Source: Guyparkeria halophila
GTDB taxonomy: Bacteria; Pseudomonadota; Gammaproteobacteria; Halothiobacillales; Halothiobacillaceae
Direction of reading: 5' to 3'
NCBI RefSeq assembly: GCF_034479635.1
Contig: NZ_CP140153.1
Location: 1,743,501 to 1,807,500, forward strand
DNA: 64,000 nucleotides
In this document: positions 26,726 through 36,179 of the stretch, one piece after another
Layout: each line of letters begins with the position of its first letter
How positions within the stretch are numbered: position 1 is the stretch's first letter
Notes under the pieces: model-generated
Seen by the model: the letters and a program-made list of their open reading frames with translations, nothing else
The model's database searches: none
What the model was told of the DNA's origin: nothing
Made by a program: the position numbers and the translations under genes

Positions 26726-28347
26726 CCGCCAACCTGATTACCCTGTTGGTCCTGCTGCCGGTCGCCCTGGCGGCGATCCTCGCCATGACGGACAAGCGGG
26801 CGCCCGGCCTGTCGCGCGGCATCAGCCTGGCCGGCGTGGCGGTGTTGCTGGTCGTGAGCGTCGGGCTGTTGCTCGGCGGTCAGGGCAACACCCCGCAGGT
26901 GATCGAGCTGGGCAGCTGGGCCGCGCCATTCGGCATCGTCTGGGTGTTCGACCGGCTGTCCGGCCTGATGGTGGTGCTCACCTCGATCGTCGCGATACTC
27001 TCGCTGCTCTACGCGGTGCGCCGCGACGAGGACAGTGCCGGCCCGCACTTTCACGCCCTGTTCCAGGCGCAGCTGTTCGGCCTGAACGGCGCGTTCCTCA
27101 CCGGCGACCTGTTCAACCTGTTCGTGTTCTTCGAGGTGCTGCTGCTGGCCTCCTACGGCCTGCTGCTGCACGGCAACGGCCGCAAGCGTACCCGGGCGGG
27201 TTTCCACTACGTCGTGGTCAACCTGATCGGCTCGACGCTGTTCCTGTTCGCGGTCGGGGCGCTCTACGGCACGGTCGGCAGTCTGAATCTGGCCGACATC
27301 ACGCTCAAGCTGCCCCAGATCGCCCCGGACGCGGTGCCGATCGTCACCACGGCGATCTTCCTGCTATTCACGGTGTTCCTGATCAAGGGCGCGGCCTTCC
27401 CGCTCTATCTCTGGCTGCCCGGGGCCTACGGCTACGCCTCGATCCCGGTGGCTGCCCTGTTCGCGATCATGACCAAGGTGGGGCTGTACTCGGTGCTGCG
27501 GGTCGACTCGGTGATGCTCTCGGGCAACTCCATTGGCGGGCTGGTCGAGACCACCGCGCTGATCGCGCCGTGGCTGCTGTGGCTGGGCCTGATCACCCTG
27601 CTGCTCGCCGCGCTGGGTGTGGTGGCCGGGCGTTTCCTGCGTCGCCAGGTGGCCTACCTGATCGTGGCCTCGGTGGGCACGATCCTGATCGCCCTGGGCC
27701 TGGTTACCGGTTCCGAGCGGGAGCTGGCGATCAGCGGTGCGCTGTTCTACTGGATTCACACCACCGTGCTGAGTGCCGGCTTCTTCCTGTTGGCCGGCCT
27801 GTTGATGCGCCACCGGCCCGAGGCCGGTGACGGCATCGAGGCCGCCCCGCCCATGCCGCACGCGGTGCTGGTCGGCTCGCTGTTCTTCGCCTACGCAATC
27901 GCCATGGCCGGCCTGCCGCCGCTGACCGGTTTCTTCGGCAAGGTGATGATCCTGGCCGCCGCGTTGGACAACCCGCTGATGGCGCCGATCTTCGCCGTGG
28001 TGCTGGTCAGCGGGCTGATCATGGTGATCGCCCTGGCGCGCGCGGGCAGCCGGCTCTTCTACCAGTCACAGGCCACGCCGGGCCACCCCGCTCACGCCAC
28101 CGTGTGCGACGGGCGCACGCCGTTGCCGGGCCTGGCCCTTGCCATCGCCCCGTTGGCCGTTGCCACGGTGATGGTGGTGGGCGCCCAGCCGCTATCCGAC
28201 TGGCTGGACGTCACCGCCGAGCAGATCACGACGCCAGCGGGCTACCTGGAGGCGGTGATGCCCGACGGCATCCTGTCGCCGGAAACCGCGCCCGGCAAGT
28301 TCGGCCAGGATTACCCGGATTACCCGGATTACGAGGGAGGTCACTAA
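26722..28347 (+). CDS. mrpD: Na+/H+ antiporter subunit D
   Basis: A 541-residue NuoN/M-like proton-translocating subunit. Visible core motifs are FNLFVFFEVLLLASYGLLLHG, LIKGAAFPLYLWLPGAYGYASIPVAALFAIMTKVGLY and FFLLAGLLMRH. It overlaps mrpC by four bases and ends immediately before mrpE. The C-terminus carries a short tandem repeat (DYPDYPDYEGGH) from a nine-base DNA repeat, absent from the conserved fold. Confidence 0.95.
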   Translation: MTANLITLLVLLPVALAAILAMTDKRAPGLSRGISLAGVAVLLVVSVGLLLGGQGNTPQVIELGSWAAPFGIVWVFDRLSGLMVVLTSIVAILSLLYAVRRDEDSAGPHFHALFQAQLFGLNGAFLTGDLFNLFVFFEVLLLASYGLLLHGNGRKRTRAGFHYVVVNLIGSTLFLFAVGALYGTVGSLNLADITLKLPQIAPDAVPIVTTAIFLLFTVFLIKGAAFPLYLWLPGAYGYASIPVAALFAIMTKVGLYSVLRVDSVMLSGNSIGGLVETTALIAPWLLWLGLITLLLAALGVVAGRFLRRQVAYLIVASVGTILIALGLVTGSERELAISGALFYWIHTTVLSAGFFLLAGLLMRHRPEAGDGIEAAPPMPHAVLVGSLFFAYAIAMAGLPPLTGFFGKVMILAAALDNPLMAPIFAVVLVSGLIMVIALARAGSRLFYQSQATPGHPAHATVCDGRTPLPGLALAIAPLAVATVMVVGAQPLSDWLDVTAEQITTPAGYLEAVMPDGILSPETAPGKFGQDYPDYPDYEGGH

Positions 28348-28881
28348 ATGCGTCGCATCCTGCCTCAACCGCTGCTCAGCCTGATCCTGCTGATCAGCTG
28401 GCTGGTGATCAACAACAGCATTCATCCCGGCTCGATCGTCATGGGCGCGATCGTCGCGCTGGTGATCCCCTGGATCACGCATCGCTTCTGGGAGATCCGC
28501 GCCGGGGTCAAGAACCCGGCTGCTCTCGCCGGCTACATCGGCGTGGTGCTGGTCGACATCATCCGGGCGAACTTCGTCGTGGCCCGCCAGGTGCTGGGCC
28601 CCAACCGCGCGCTGCACTCGCAACTGTTCGAGATGGAGCTGGATCTCCAGGGCGCGCTGCCGGTGAGCATCCTCGCCGCGACCATCACGCTCACGCCGGG
28701 TACGGTCTCCTGCCGGATCAGCCCCGACCAAAGCCGGCTGTGGGTGCATGCCCTGCACGCCGACGATCTGAGCGAGGAGATCGCCGAGATCAAGCAACGC
28801 TACGAATCGCGCCTGATCCGGGTCTTCGGCCAGACCGTCGACGCCGGACACGCCTCATCCAACCCGGGGGCAGAATCATGA
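28348..28881 (+). CDS. mrpE: Na+/H+ antiporter subunit E
   Basis: The 177-residue MrpE has two N-terminal membrane helices and a cytosolic C-terminal domain with ALPVSILAATITLTPGTVS and HALHADD, both family hallmarks. The ATG directly follows the mrpD stop (TAAATG), and its stop overlaps the mrpF start (ATGA at 28878-28881). Confidence 0.94.
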   Translation: MRRILPQPLLSLILLISWLVINNSIHPGSIVMGAIVALVIPWITHRFWEIRAGVKNPAALAGYIGVVLVDIIRANFVVARQVLGPNRALHSQLFEMELDLQGALPVSILAATITLTPGTVSCRISPDQSRLWVHALHADDLSEEIAEIKQRYESRLIRVFGQTVDAGHASSNPGAES

Positions 28882-29147
28882 TCCACGTCAGCCTCGGCAT
28901 CGCCCTGGTCCTGATCGTCATCGCGATGGGGCTTGCGACCTACCGCCTGTTCAAGGGCCCCGACCAGACCGATCGGGTACTGGCCCTGGACACGATGTCG
29001 ATCAACGCCATCGCCCTGCTGATCGCCCTGGGCATCTGGTTCGAAACCTCGATCAACTTCGAGGCCGCATTGCTGATCGCCGTCCTGGGCTTCATCACCA
29101 CGGTGGCGTTGAGCAAATACCTGATTCGCGGCGACATCGTCGAATAG
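28878..29147 (+). CDS. mrpF: Na+/H+ antiporter subunit F
   Basis: An 89-residue protein with three membrane helices and the family core FKGPDQTDRVLALDTMSINAIALL and GDIVE at the end. The start ATG 28878-28880 overlaps mrpE; a longer frame upstream is a shadow of mrpD-mrpE. Confidence 0.94.
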   Translation: MIHVSLGIALVLIVIAMGLATYRLFKGPDQTDRVLALDTMSINAIALLIALGIWFETSINFEAALLIAVLGFITTVALSKYLIRGDIVE

Positions 29148-29160
29148 CCCGGAGGCCATC

Positions 29161-29511
29161 ATGCTTTTCGAACTCATCGTCAGTTTCCTGATCCTGTTCG
29201 GCGCTGCCTTCGTGCTGCTGGGCTCGCTGGGTCTGGCCAAGCTGCCGAGCTTCTTCATGCGCCTGCATGGCCCGACCAAGGCCTCCACCTTGGGCGTGGG
29301 CAGCATCCTGCTCGCCTCGGCGGTGTACTTCTCCAGCCGCGGCAGCCTCTCGGTCCACGAGATCCTGATCCTGGTCTTCCTGTTCCTGACCGCCCCGATC
29401 AGCGCCCTGCTGATGGCACGCGCCGGCATCCACCGCGAACTCTCCGGCGACAACCCCCGCCATGAATCGGCCGGCACGGTACCGAAAGACAACGAGCCGC
29501 CAAGCTCGTAG
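29161..29511 (+). CDS. mrpG: Na+/H+ antiporter subunit G
   Basis: The 116-residue MrpG has three membrane helices and the signature GSLGLAKLPSFFMRLHGPTKASTLG. It is preceded by GGAGG seven bases before the ATG and is the last gene of mrpABCDEFG; a strong terminator lies 30 bases after its stop. Confidence 0.94.
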   Translation: MLFELIVSFLILFGAAFVLLGSLGLAKLPSFFMRLHGPTKASTLGVGSILLASAVYFSSRGSLSVHEILILVFLFLTAPISALLMARAGIHRELSGDNPRHESAGTVPKDNEPPSS

Positions 29512-29541
29512 CGCCTGGCAACACTCGCCCCGAACGGCGAA

Positions 29542-29577
29542 CGCCCCGTGCCGATCCAAATCGACACGGGGCGTTTT
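29542..29577 (+). terminator. Intrinsic terminator of the mrp operon
   Basis: CGCCCCGTG (29542-29550) pairs with CACGGGGCG (29565-29573), followed by TTTT. It sits between the convergent mrp operon and the PAS sensor gene. Confidence 0.9.
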
Positions 29578-29616
29578 CCTTCTAGGGTGATGGCCCCGGG
29601 GGAGCCACGGACCGGA

Positions 29617-31842
29617 TCAGTCGATCGCCGTGCAGACCTGGTGGAGTCGCTCGATCGCCTTGAACAGGCCGGGCGTAATCTCCCACCGGTCCTGGCTGAT
29701 GTAGAGACGCACGGCGACCACGCCCGCCTCGCCGACCGGTTCGGGCAGCATCACCACGCTGTGCCCGACGGCGTTGATGATCGCGGCATTGCCGGCACCG
29801 ACGACCTCGCCGCGCTCACCGGGATCACCGGGATCACCGGGATCGCCGGCGTCACTGTGCACCCAGCGCCCCTCGCCACTGACCAGGGCCCGACCCAGTT
29901 CGTCGGCCAGCGGGCGCAGCAACGCCTGGTGATGGCGCAGGCCCTCGGGGAGGTTGGCCTCCAGGTAGGCGATCAGCGCGGCGCGATCATGGATCTCGGC
30001 GGTTGCCAGGGAAATCGTGCGGACATCGAGGAACGGACTGGTTCGCTGCTCGGCCAGCGCCGCTCCCAGCACCTCGCGCTCGGTAGCGGGCAGGACCGCG
30101 CAACGGGCCGTCAGGTGATCGATCTGCGCCCGCAGCGCGGAGTCATCGGTCGCCCGTGCCGGGCGCAACATGCCGATCATCCGCTGCGGCTGCCCCTCGC
30201 CGTCACGCAGCACACGCAACTCCAGCCACATCGGCCCCACCGCCCCCTGTCCCGGCACCCGACCTTCGAGGGCAACCCGATCGACCGCGCCACGGGCGAA
30301 ATACGCCGGCAGGGCGGTCTCCGGGTCGCCGGCCAGCGGCGAGCCGGGGTCGGTGGGTTGGAACAGCTCGAACAGCGGTGCACCCACCAGGGTCTCGCGG
30401 GCGCGACCGAACCAATCGGCGGCCTGCCGATTGGCGACGATTACCTGGAATCGGCGGGGATCGACTTCGATCAGGCCTAGCGCCGGCATGTCCAACCAGG
30501 CGTGGTGCCAGAAGTCACGCTCGCGCACGATGTGCGCGCTCCGGGCGCCGTAGCGCCCGCGCAGATAGCGCCACAGGAACAGCAGCGCGGCAAACAGGCC
30601 GAGCGTCGACAGCATGGCCGTCAGGCTCAGCCATTTTTCCAGCTGATCGACCGGCGCGAGCACCTTGCGACGGTCCTGCAACACGAGCAGACGGGAGGAA
30701 AGACGATCGAGGGCGACGGTCGCGTAGACACGATCGGCGCCCTCGATCCGGGTCACGCCCTCCCCGGTATCGCCCCCGGTATCGCCCCCGGTATCGTCCC
30801 CACCATCGCCCCCGGCATCCGAGGACACACCCGCTTCCGACAGGCCGACCCTGAGGCGGTCGACGATCGCCGCCGGTGTCTCGCTGACCGTCGAGGACTC
30901 GTCCCTGGGATCGAGCACCAGCATGGGCCAGAAACTCGAGCCGGTGGCGGGGTCGGCCGGGGCGTTGATCAGCAGGGTCCGCAGGCCCTCGCCGGCACGC
31001 ACCTGCAACCCGTCATCCTCGGCGTCCGACAACAGGCTCTCGGTGTTGAGTCGGGTCCAGAACATCAGATACCACGGCCCGCGACTGACGGCCGTGCGGT
31101 CGTCGTAGACCGGGAGTATCCAGAACAGGTCGGCACCACCCCGGCCACGGGTGAATCGCGTCACGGTGTGGACTTCGCCCGTGACCGCCGCCTGGTCGAA
31201 ATGGCGCATGTCCGGTGGCACGACGTTGGTGGCCCCCGTCTGCAGTTGCGGGGTGCGATCCGGATCCAGGAGGGTGATCGAGCGGAACCGGCTGACCAGG
31301 CTTCCCCGCCGCAGGTCATCCGGGAAGCCATCGGTCTCGCCCTCGTCGAGGCGGGCGACCCACCCCTTGAGCCAGTCGTGACGCTGCGCCACGGCATCGA
31401 CCTGCTGGTCGCGCTCGTCGATCCAGTTATCCAGTTCGATGGCGCGAATGGCCGCCAGATTGGCGACTTCCCGCTGGGCCTTGTCCAGCAGCAGGGGCGC
31501 GTACTGCCGGGCCGCCACCGCGGCAATGAAGATCTGCATCACCGCGATCAGCACCAGCGCAACCAGCATGGCAACCAGCCAGCCCTGACGGGCGCGCGGC
31601 CGGCCCGGCCCGAAATCGACACCGCCCTGGCGGGCCGCGGTCAGGCGGTCGACCAGTACGTAGAGCACCGCGCCGGTCACCAGCACGAAGATCTCGCCGA
31701 AGACCAGCCCCGCCGTGGAGATCTCCCAATGGGCCCCGCCCAGCCGCCCGAGGAGCCATTGGGTAACCCAGATCCACAGGGAGGCGAGCAGCAGGTATGC
31801 GACCGTGATCGGCAACGCCGGTCGCATGGCCCCGAATTTCAT
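29617..31842 (-). CDS. Membrane-bound PAS-domain sensor without a recognisable output domain
   Basis: A 741-residue protein: two short membrane segments and a third near residue 90-115, a large periplasmic sensor region (about 115-415) with a CHASE- or dCache-like start (AAVAARQYAPLLLDKAQREVANLAAIRAIELDNWI), a further membrane helix (about 420-445), a PAS domain (WHHAWLDMPALGLIEVDPRRFQVIVANRQAADWFGRA) and a C-terminal region (about 570-741) that is not a kinase, GGDEF or EAL domain. Two low-complexity repeats, GGDTGGDTGG and GDPGDPGDPG, interrupt it. It starts two bases after gltX ends, so the two are probably cotranscribed. Output unknown. Confidence 0.75.
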   Translation of the reverse strand: MKFGAMRPALPITVAYLLLASLWIWVTQWLLGRLGGAHWEISTAGLVFGEIFVLVTGAVLYVLVDRLTAARQGGVDFGPGRPRARQGWLVAMLVALVLIAVMQIFIAAVAARQYAPLLLDKAQREVANLAAIRAIELDNWIDERDQQVDAVAQRHDWLKGWVARLDEGETDGFPDDLRRGSLVSRFRSITLLDPDRTPQLQTGATNVVPPDMRHFDQAAVTGEVHTVTRFTRGRGGADLFWILPVYDDRTAVSRGPWYLMFWTRLNTESLLSDAEDDGLQVRAGEGLRTLLINAPADPATGSSFWPMLVLDPRDESSTVSETPAAIVDRLRVGLSEAGVSSDAGGDGGDDTGGDTGGDTGEGVTRIEGADRVYATVALDRLSSRLLVLQDRRKVLAPVDQLEKWLSLTAMLSTLGLFAALLFLWRYLRGRYGARSAHIVRERDFWHHAWLDMPALGLIEVDPRRFQVIVANRQAADWFGRARETLVGAPLFELFQPTDPGSPLAGDPETALPAYFARGAVDRVALEGRVPGQGAVGPMWLELRVLRDGEGQPQRMIGMLRPARATDDSALRAQIDHLTARCAVLPATEREVLGAALAEQRTSPFLDVRTISLATAEIHDRAALIAYLEANLPEGLRHHQALLRPLADELGRALVSGEGRWVHSDAGDPGDPGDPGERGEVVGAGNAAIINAVGHSVVMLPEPVGEAGVVAVRLYISQDRWEITPGLFKAIERLHQVCTAID

Positions 31843-31843
31843 A

Positions 31844-33247
31844 TCAGGCGCCGATCCGGTCCCGGAAGGCGTTGAGCCGCTGATGGCTGCGCACGCGGCC
31901 CATCAACTCCAGAATCACGCCGAAGCTCGGTGACGAGGTATGCCCCAGCAGGGCCAGGCGCAACACCGGACCGACCTTGCCGAGCTTGAGGTCGAGCGTC
32001 TTGGCTACCCCCTTGACCGTCGATTCGAGCGTCTCGCTGCTCTCCCAGACCGACTCGTCCTCCAGCGCGACGATCAGCGCATCGACCACCATCGCCGCCG
32101 AGGCATCGAGCTTTTCCATCGCCTTGGGGTCGGGCTCGACGACATCCTGGTAGAACGGCTGGGCCTCTTCGGCCATCTCGACCAGCGTGTGTACGCGATC
32201 CACGTAGGCCGGCACGATCGCCGCCGGTTTCGGACCATCCTCGTCCGGGTCGATACCCAGATGACCCAGATGCCAGCGCAGTTCGGCGGCCACGTCGGCT
32301 ACCGGCAGCTCGCGCATGTAGTGCTGATTGAGCCAGCGCAGCTTTTCCGGGTTGATACTCGAGGCCGAGTGATTGACGTCGACCAGATCGAACAACTGGA
32401 CCAGCTCGGCCCGCGAGAAGATCTCCTCGTCGCCATGCGACCAGCCCAGCCGGACCAGGTAGTTGAGCAGCGCCTCGGGGAGGAAGCCATCATTGCGGTA
32501 CTGCACGACGCTGACCGCGCCGTGGCGCTTGGAGAGCTTCGCCCCGTCCGGGCCGTGGATCATCGGCAGGTGCGCGAACGACGGGGGCTCGACACCCAGC
32601 GCGCGATAGAGATTGATCTGGCGCGGCGTGTTGTTGAGATGATCGTCACCACGCACGACATGCGTGATCTGCATGTCCATGTCGTCGACCACGACGGTGA
32701 GGTTGTAGGTGGGCGTGCCGTCGCCGCGCGCGATGATCAGGTCGTCGAGCTCGTCGTTGCGGAAGGTCACGCGACCGCGGATCGCGTCCTCGACCACCAC
32801 CAGTCCATCCAGCGGGTTCTTGAAACGCACCACCGGCTTGATGCCCTCCGGCGGCGTGCCGGTGAAATCGCGATAGCGGCGGTCGTAGCGCGGCTTCTCG
32901 CCACGCTTCATCTGTGCCTCGCGCAGCGCGTCGAGCTCCTCGCGGGTGGCGTAGCAGTAATAGGCCTTGTCCTCGGCCAGCAACCGATCGATCACCTCGC
33001 GGTACCGATCCATCCGTTCGGTCTGGTAGAACGGCCCCTCGTCGTAGTCCAGCCCCAGCCAGGTCATGCCCTCGAGGATGGCGTTGACCGATTCGGGATT
33101 GGACCGTTCGCGGTCGGTGTCTTCCACGCGCAGCACGAACTCGCCGCCGTGACGGCGAGCGAACAGGTAACTGAACAGGGCCGTACGGGCGCCGCCGATG
33201 TGCAGGTAGCCGGTGGGCGACGGGGCGAAACGGGTGCGAACGGTCAT
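31844..33247 (-). CDS. gltX: Glutamyl-tRNA synthetase
   Basis: A 467-residue class I synthetase with the HIGH motif as HIGG (PSPTGYLHIGGARTALF) and the KMSKS motif as KLSKRHG. Length matches bacterial GltX (about 470). It charges tRNA-Glu; two tRNA-Glu genes occur in this window at 59280 and 59453. The PAS sensor gene follows with a one-base gap. Confidence 0.96.
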   Translation of the reverse strand: MTVRTRFAPSPTGYLHIGGARTALFSYLFARRHGGEFVLRVEDTDRERSNPESVNAILEGMTWLGLDYDEGPFYQTERMDRYREVIDRLLAEDKAYYCYATREELDALREAQMKRGEKPRYDRRYRDFTGTPPEGIKPVVRFKNPLDGLVVVEDAIRGRVTFRNDELDDLIIARGDGTPTYNLTVVVDDMDMQITHVVRGDDHLNNTPRQINLYRALGVEPPSFAHLPMIHGPDGAKLSKRHGAVSVVQYRNDGFLPEALLNYLVRLGWSHGDEEIFSRAELVQLFDLVDVNHSASSINPEKLRWLNQHYMRELPVADVAAELRWHLGHLGIDPDEDGPKPAAIVPAYVDRVHTLVEMAEEAQPFYQDVVEPDPKAMEKLDASAAMVVDALIVALEDESVWESSETLESTVKGVAKTLDLKLGKVGPVLRLALLGHTSSPSFGVILELMGRVRSHQRLNAFRDRIGA

Positions 33248-33331
33248 CGATACCTCGGGAACAGCGGAAACGTGGTCGCGGATGGCGGGGCGCGGCTCGC
33301 CCCGGCCGGGACAAAGCGGACATTATAGAGG

Positions 33332-34936
33332 TTAAGGGGCTTGTTTCGCAGGCGCGAGAGCCGAACACGGCAGGGCCACGTCATGCTTGCTGCGAAACGG
33401 GGTCGAGACCAGCGCCTCGATCGGCACCGCCCCCCGCAGGCGTCGCACCACGATACCGTCGGGCGAGCCGGCGCAGAAACCCGTCACGGCCACCTCGCTG
33501 CCCAGCTCGACGATAGGTTGCCGCAGCCGACCGTAAAAGTTGTATTCGTCGCGATACTTGCCCACAAACGCGATCGGATGACCGTCGTGCTGCAGCTCGC
33601 CGACCCGCGTCGCGAACGACTTGAAGTCGAAGGCCGGACGCAAGGGCAGTAACGCCAGGTGAAGCAGGACCATCCCGACACCGGTGGCCAGCGCCACCGC
33701 CACCACCTGCCGCGGTCCACGTCGAGCGAGCCACAGCCAGGCGCCACCCAAGAGCAACGCCACGCCCACGGCACTCACCCAGCCCGGCAGCATGTCGATC
33801 AGCCCGTGACCCGTCGACCAGGGCAGCACGATCAGCACCACCCCCATCGCGAACCAGAAGACGGCCGCCGCCCGGCTGCGCAAGGCCTGCGGCGATTCGA
33901 CCGGGCCGGCGAGCAAGGCGGCCGTGGCGAGTGACAGCGCCGGGATCATCGGCAGCAGATAGTGCGGCAACTTGCCCGAGGCGAGCGACAACAGACCGAA
34001 CGGCACCAGTACCCAGGCCAGCATCAGTCGGCCAAACCGCGGGTCGGGCCAGACCGATTGCCCCGCCGCCCACTCCTTCCACGCCCGCCGCAGCAGCCCG
34101 GGCAGGAGCAGTGTCCACGGCAGAAACAGCAGCGGCAGCACCCACAGGTAGTAGTAGATGGGCTGGGCATGGTCGAAGGCGTCCACCGCCCGCCCGGCCA
34201 TCTGCCCCCAGAGGATGGCCTCGGCGTAGGCGGGCCCACCCAGTTGCGCCGCCCAGAGCGCCCAACCGAGCGCCACGCAGGAGCCGAGAAACCCGACCGC
34301 GCCGGCCTGGACGAACCAGCGCCAGGATGGCCGCATGCCGGCCCACCACGGAGCAGCGACCGTCAGTGGCACCAGGTAGATCAGGGCAAACGGCCCCTTG
34401 GCAAGCACGCCCAGGGCCGTGCCCAGAAACAACCACAACCAGCCGCGACGGCGCCCCTGTCCCAGTTCAAGCAGGCCGAAAATGCCGAGCAGGACGAAGA
34501 ACACCACCAGCTGGTCGAACATCGTCATGGTGGCGAAACCCAGCCAGTAGATCGTCCCGGCGAGAATCCAGGGCGCCAGGCCGGCAATGATCGGCCGAGC
34601 CGGGAACAACCGACGCGCAACCGCGCGGATCAGCAACAGGCTGCCCAGGGCGAAGGCCGGGCCAACCAGCCGCGGCGTGATCTCGTTGACGCCGAACAGC
34701 GCCCAACCCACGTGGATCAGCCAGAACAACAGCGGCGGCTTGTGACTGTAGGGCTCGCCGTTGAGCAACGGCACGATCCACGAGCCCGACTGCCACATCT
34801 CCCAGGCGACGCCGAGGTAGCGCGTCTCGTCGACCGGCATCAGCGGTCGCGTCAGCAGCGCGACGCTCACTACCAGCAGGAACAGTGGCAACCAGCCCCA
34901 TTCGAAAACGCGATTCCAGACGCCATTCCCCGACAT
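33332..34936 (-). CDS. ArnT/PMT-like membrane glycosyltransferase
   Basis: A 534-residue GT-C fold protein with about 12 membrane helices. The first periplasmic loop holds the catalytic-type acidic motif PVDETRYLGVAWEMW, followed by PYSHKPPLLFWLIHVGWALFGVNE, both characteristic of the ArnT/GT83 family that transfers sugars from polyprenyl phosphate donors to lipid A or other acceptors. The C-terminal 100 residues form a soluble domain. The acceptor cannot be told; arn genes are not adjacent. Confidence 0.85.
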   Translation of the reverse strand: MSGNGVWNRVFEWGWLPLFLLVVSVALLTRPLMPVDETRYLGVAWEMWQSGSWIVPLLNGEPYSHKPPLLFWLIHVGWALFGVNEITPRLVGPAFALGSLLLIRAVARRLFPARPIIAGLAPWILAGTIYWLGFATMTMFDQLVVFFVLLGIFGLLELGQGRRRGWLWLFLGTALGVLAKGPFALIYLVPLTVAAPWWAGMRPSWRWFVQAGAVGFLGSCVALGWALWAAQLGGPAYAEAILWGQMAGRAVDAFDHAQPIYYYLWVLPLLFLPWTLLLPGLLRRAWKEWAAGQSVWPDPRFGRLMLAWVLVPFGLLSLASGKLPHYLLPMIPALSLATAALLAGPVESPQALRSRAAAVFWFAMGVVLIVLPWSTGHGLIDMLPGWVSAVGVALLLGGAWLWLARRGPRQVVAVALATGVGMVLLHLALLPLRPAFDFKSFATRVGELQHDGHPIAFVGKYRDEYNFYGRLRQPIVELGSEVAVTGFCAGSPDGIVVRRLRGAVPIEALVSTPFRSKHDVALPCSALAPAKQAP

Positions 34937-35163
34937 ACCACCCTCCCGACTCGAGTCACCCCAACGGTACCCTGGGTATAGCCCGGGTATTGATCGCAGG
35001 CATTTCCCCGTCCTCTTCGTCCCCGATCAACTCAGGCAGCCAATCGACCGATTGCCCGACTGACCGGGACCGGGAAACGCGCAGATGGCACATCTCGTGC
35101 TTCGAGAGATACGCTGGACCGCCACGACCACTCAATACCATGCTCCCAATGCCGAGACCACCC

Positions 35164-36072
35164 ATGACCGGATACCCCGTCACGCGCCGCACGACCTGGT
35201 TGGCAATCGCTGCCCTACTCCTGCCGATCCCGACAGTCGCCGCACCGGCAACCGACTCCGAACACTGCCAAGCCAATCACCGGCTGGTCATGACCGAGGC
35301 CCGGCTCACCCACGAGCCCGGCGACGTCAGGGGGCTCCCGGCCGCACTTGCCGATCGGCTAGCGAGTCGACTGGAAGCGGCCGGACAGCAGGTGGTCGAC
35401 ATCACCCGGCCGACCCGAAGCGAGGGGCTGGAGCCTGCGATGGACGCGTTCTCCCGGCATGGCGCGCCCTACTTCCTGCGACTGGTGGCGAGCGATCTTG
35501 GCACCGAGGGCCGCCCCTCGGGCATCGTTCTGCTGCCCGATCGTTACGAGCCTCGCGGCGGACAGCTTACCGCCACCCTCGACGATGGCGCCCGGGGCGC
35601 GCGACTGGATACCTGGCGGATCGATCTGTCCACCGCCGACGGCAAACCATTCTCGCCCGAGATCGCCGCGGACTCGACCCGTTTCTGGGAGAGCGATTGG
35701 GGTGAGTCGCTGGATGCCGCGATCGAGACGATGGCAAAAAGCGTGCTCGACACACTGGAATGCCGGCCGCTGGTCGGGCGGGTGCTGTCCACCGAAAGTC
35801 GCGGCGGCGGCACCGATCTGCGGATCGATCTTGGACGAGCCGACGGACTGGCCGCCGACGATCGCTTGATCGTCGTCGAACCGGGCGTACCGACCGACTC
35901 GCTTGGCGTCAATCTCTTGACTCGCCCTGTCATGGAAATCACCGCCGGCCCGGTACGCGAACCGATGAACCTGGGCGAGGCCCGGGTCACGTTCCTGGGC
36001 GAAAACGACGCCACGGTTCGCTATCAGGGAAATCGCGCGGTCGAACGCGGCGACCTGGTGCAGGTGAGGTAG
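35164..36072 (+). CDS. Secreted protein resembling flagellar assembly protein FlgT
   Basis: A 302-residue protein with a signal peptide (about residues 1-25, cut after VAA). The N-terminal part (TEARLTHEPGDVRGLPAALADRLASRL) and TolB-like middle domain, with a C-terminal SH3-like segment (LGEARVTFLGENDATVRY and VERGDLVQVR), recall FlgT of the Vibrio H-ring. No flagellar genes are near, so this is tentative. ATG 35164 is chosen for the signal peptide; in-frame ATGs at 35140 and 35149 are also possible. Divergent from the glycosyltransferase gene. Confidence 0.5.
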   Translation: MTGYPVTRRTTWLAIAALLLPIPTVAAPATDSEHCQANHRLVMTEARLTHEPGDVRGLPAALADRLASRLEAAGQQVVDITRPTRSEGLEPAMDAFSRHGAPYFLRLVASDLGTEGRPSGIVLLPDRYEPRGGQLTATLDDGARGARLDTWRIDLSTADGKPFSPEIAADSTRFWESDWGESLDAAIETMAKSVLDTLECRPLVGRVLSTESRGGGTDLRIDLGRADGLAADDRLIVVEPGVPTDSLGVNLLTRPVMEITAGPVREPMNLGEARVTFLGENDATVRYQGNRAVERGDLVQVR

Positions 36073-36076
36073 AACC

Positions 36077-36179
36077 CGGGCCAGCACCCAGGCCAAAACT
36101 AGGGCCAAAACTAGAGCCATAACTCGGGCTCAACGTGGCCCCGGGATATCCCCTATCCCCCTATCCTCCTATCCCCGGG
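36077..36179. repeat. Short tandem repeats between the FlgT-like gene and metZ
   Basis: GGGCCAAAACTA-type units occur three times (about 36086-36131), and CCCCTAT/CCTCCTAT units repeat at about 36148-36175 inside a CCCGGG...CCCGGG frame. The segment lies between convergent genes, with no clear T-run. Confidence 0.6.
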
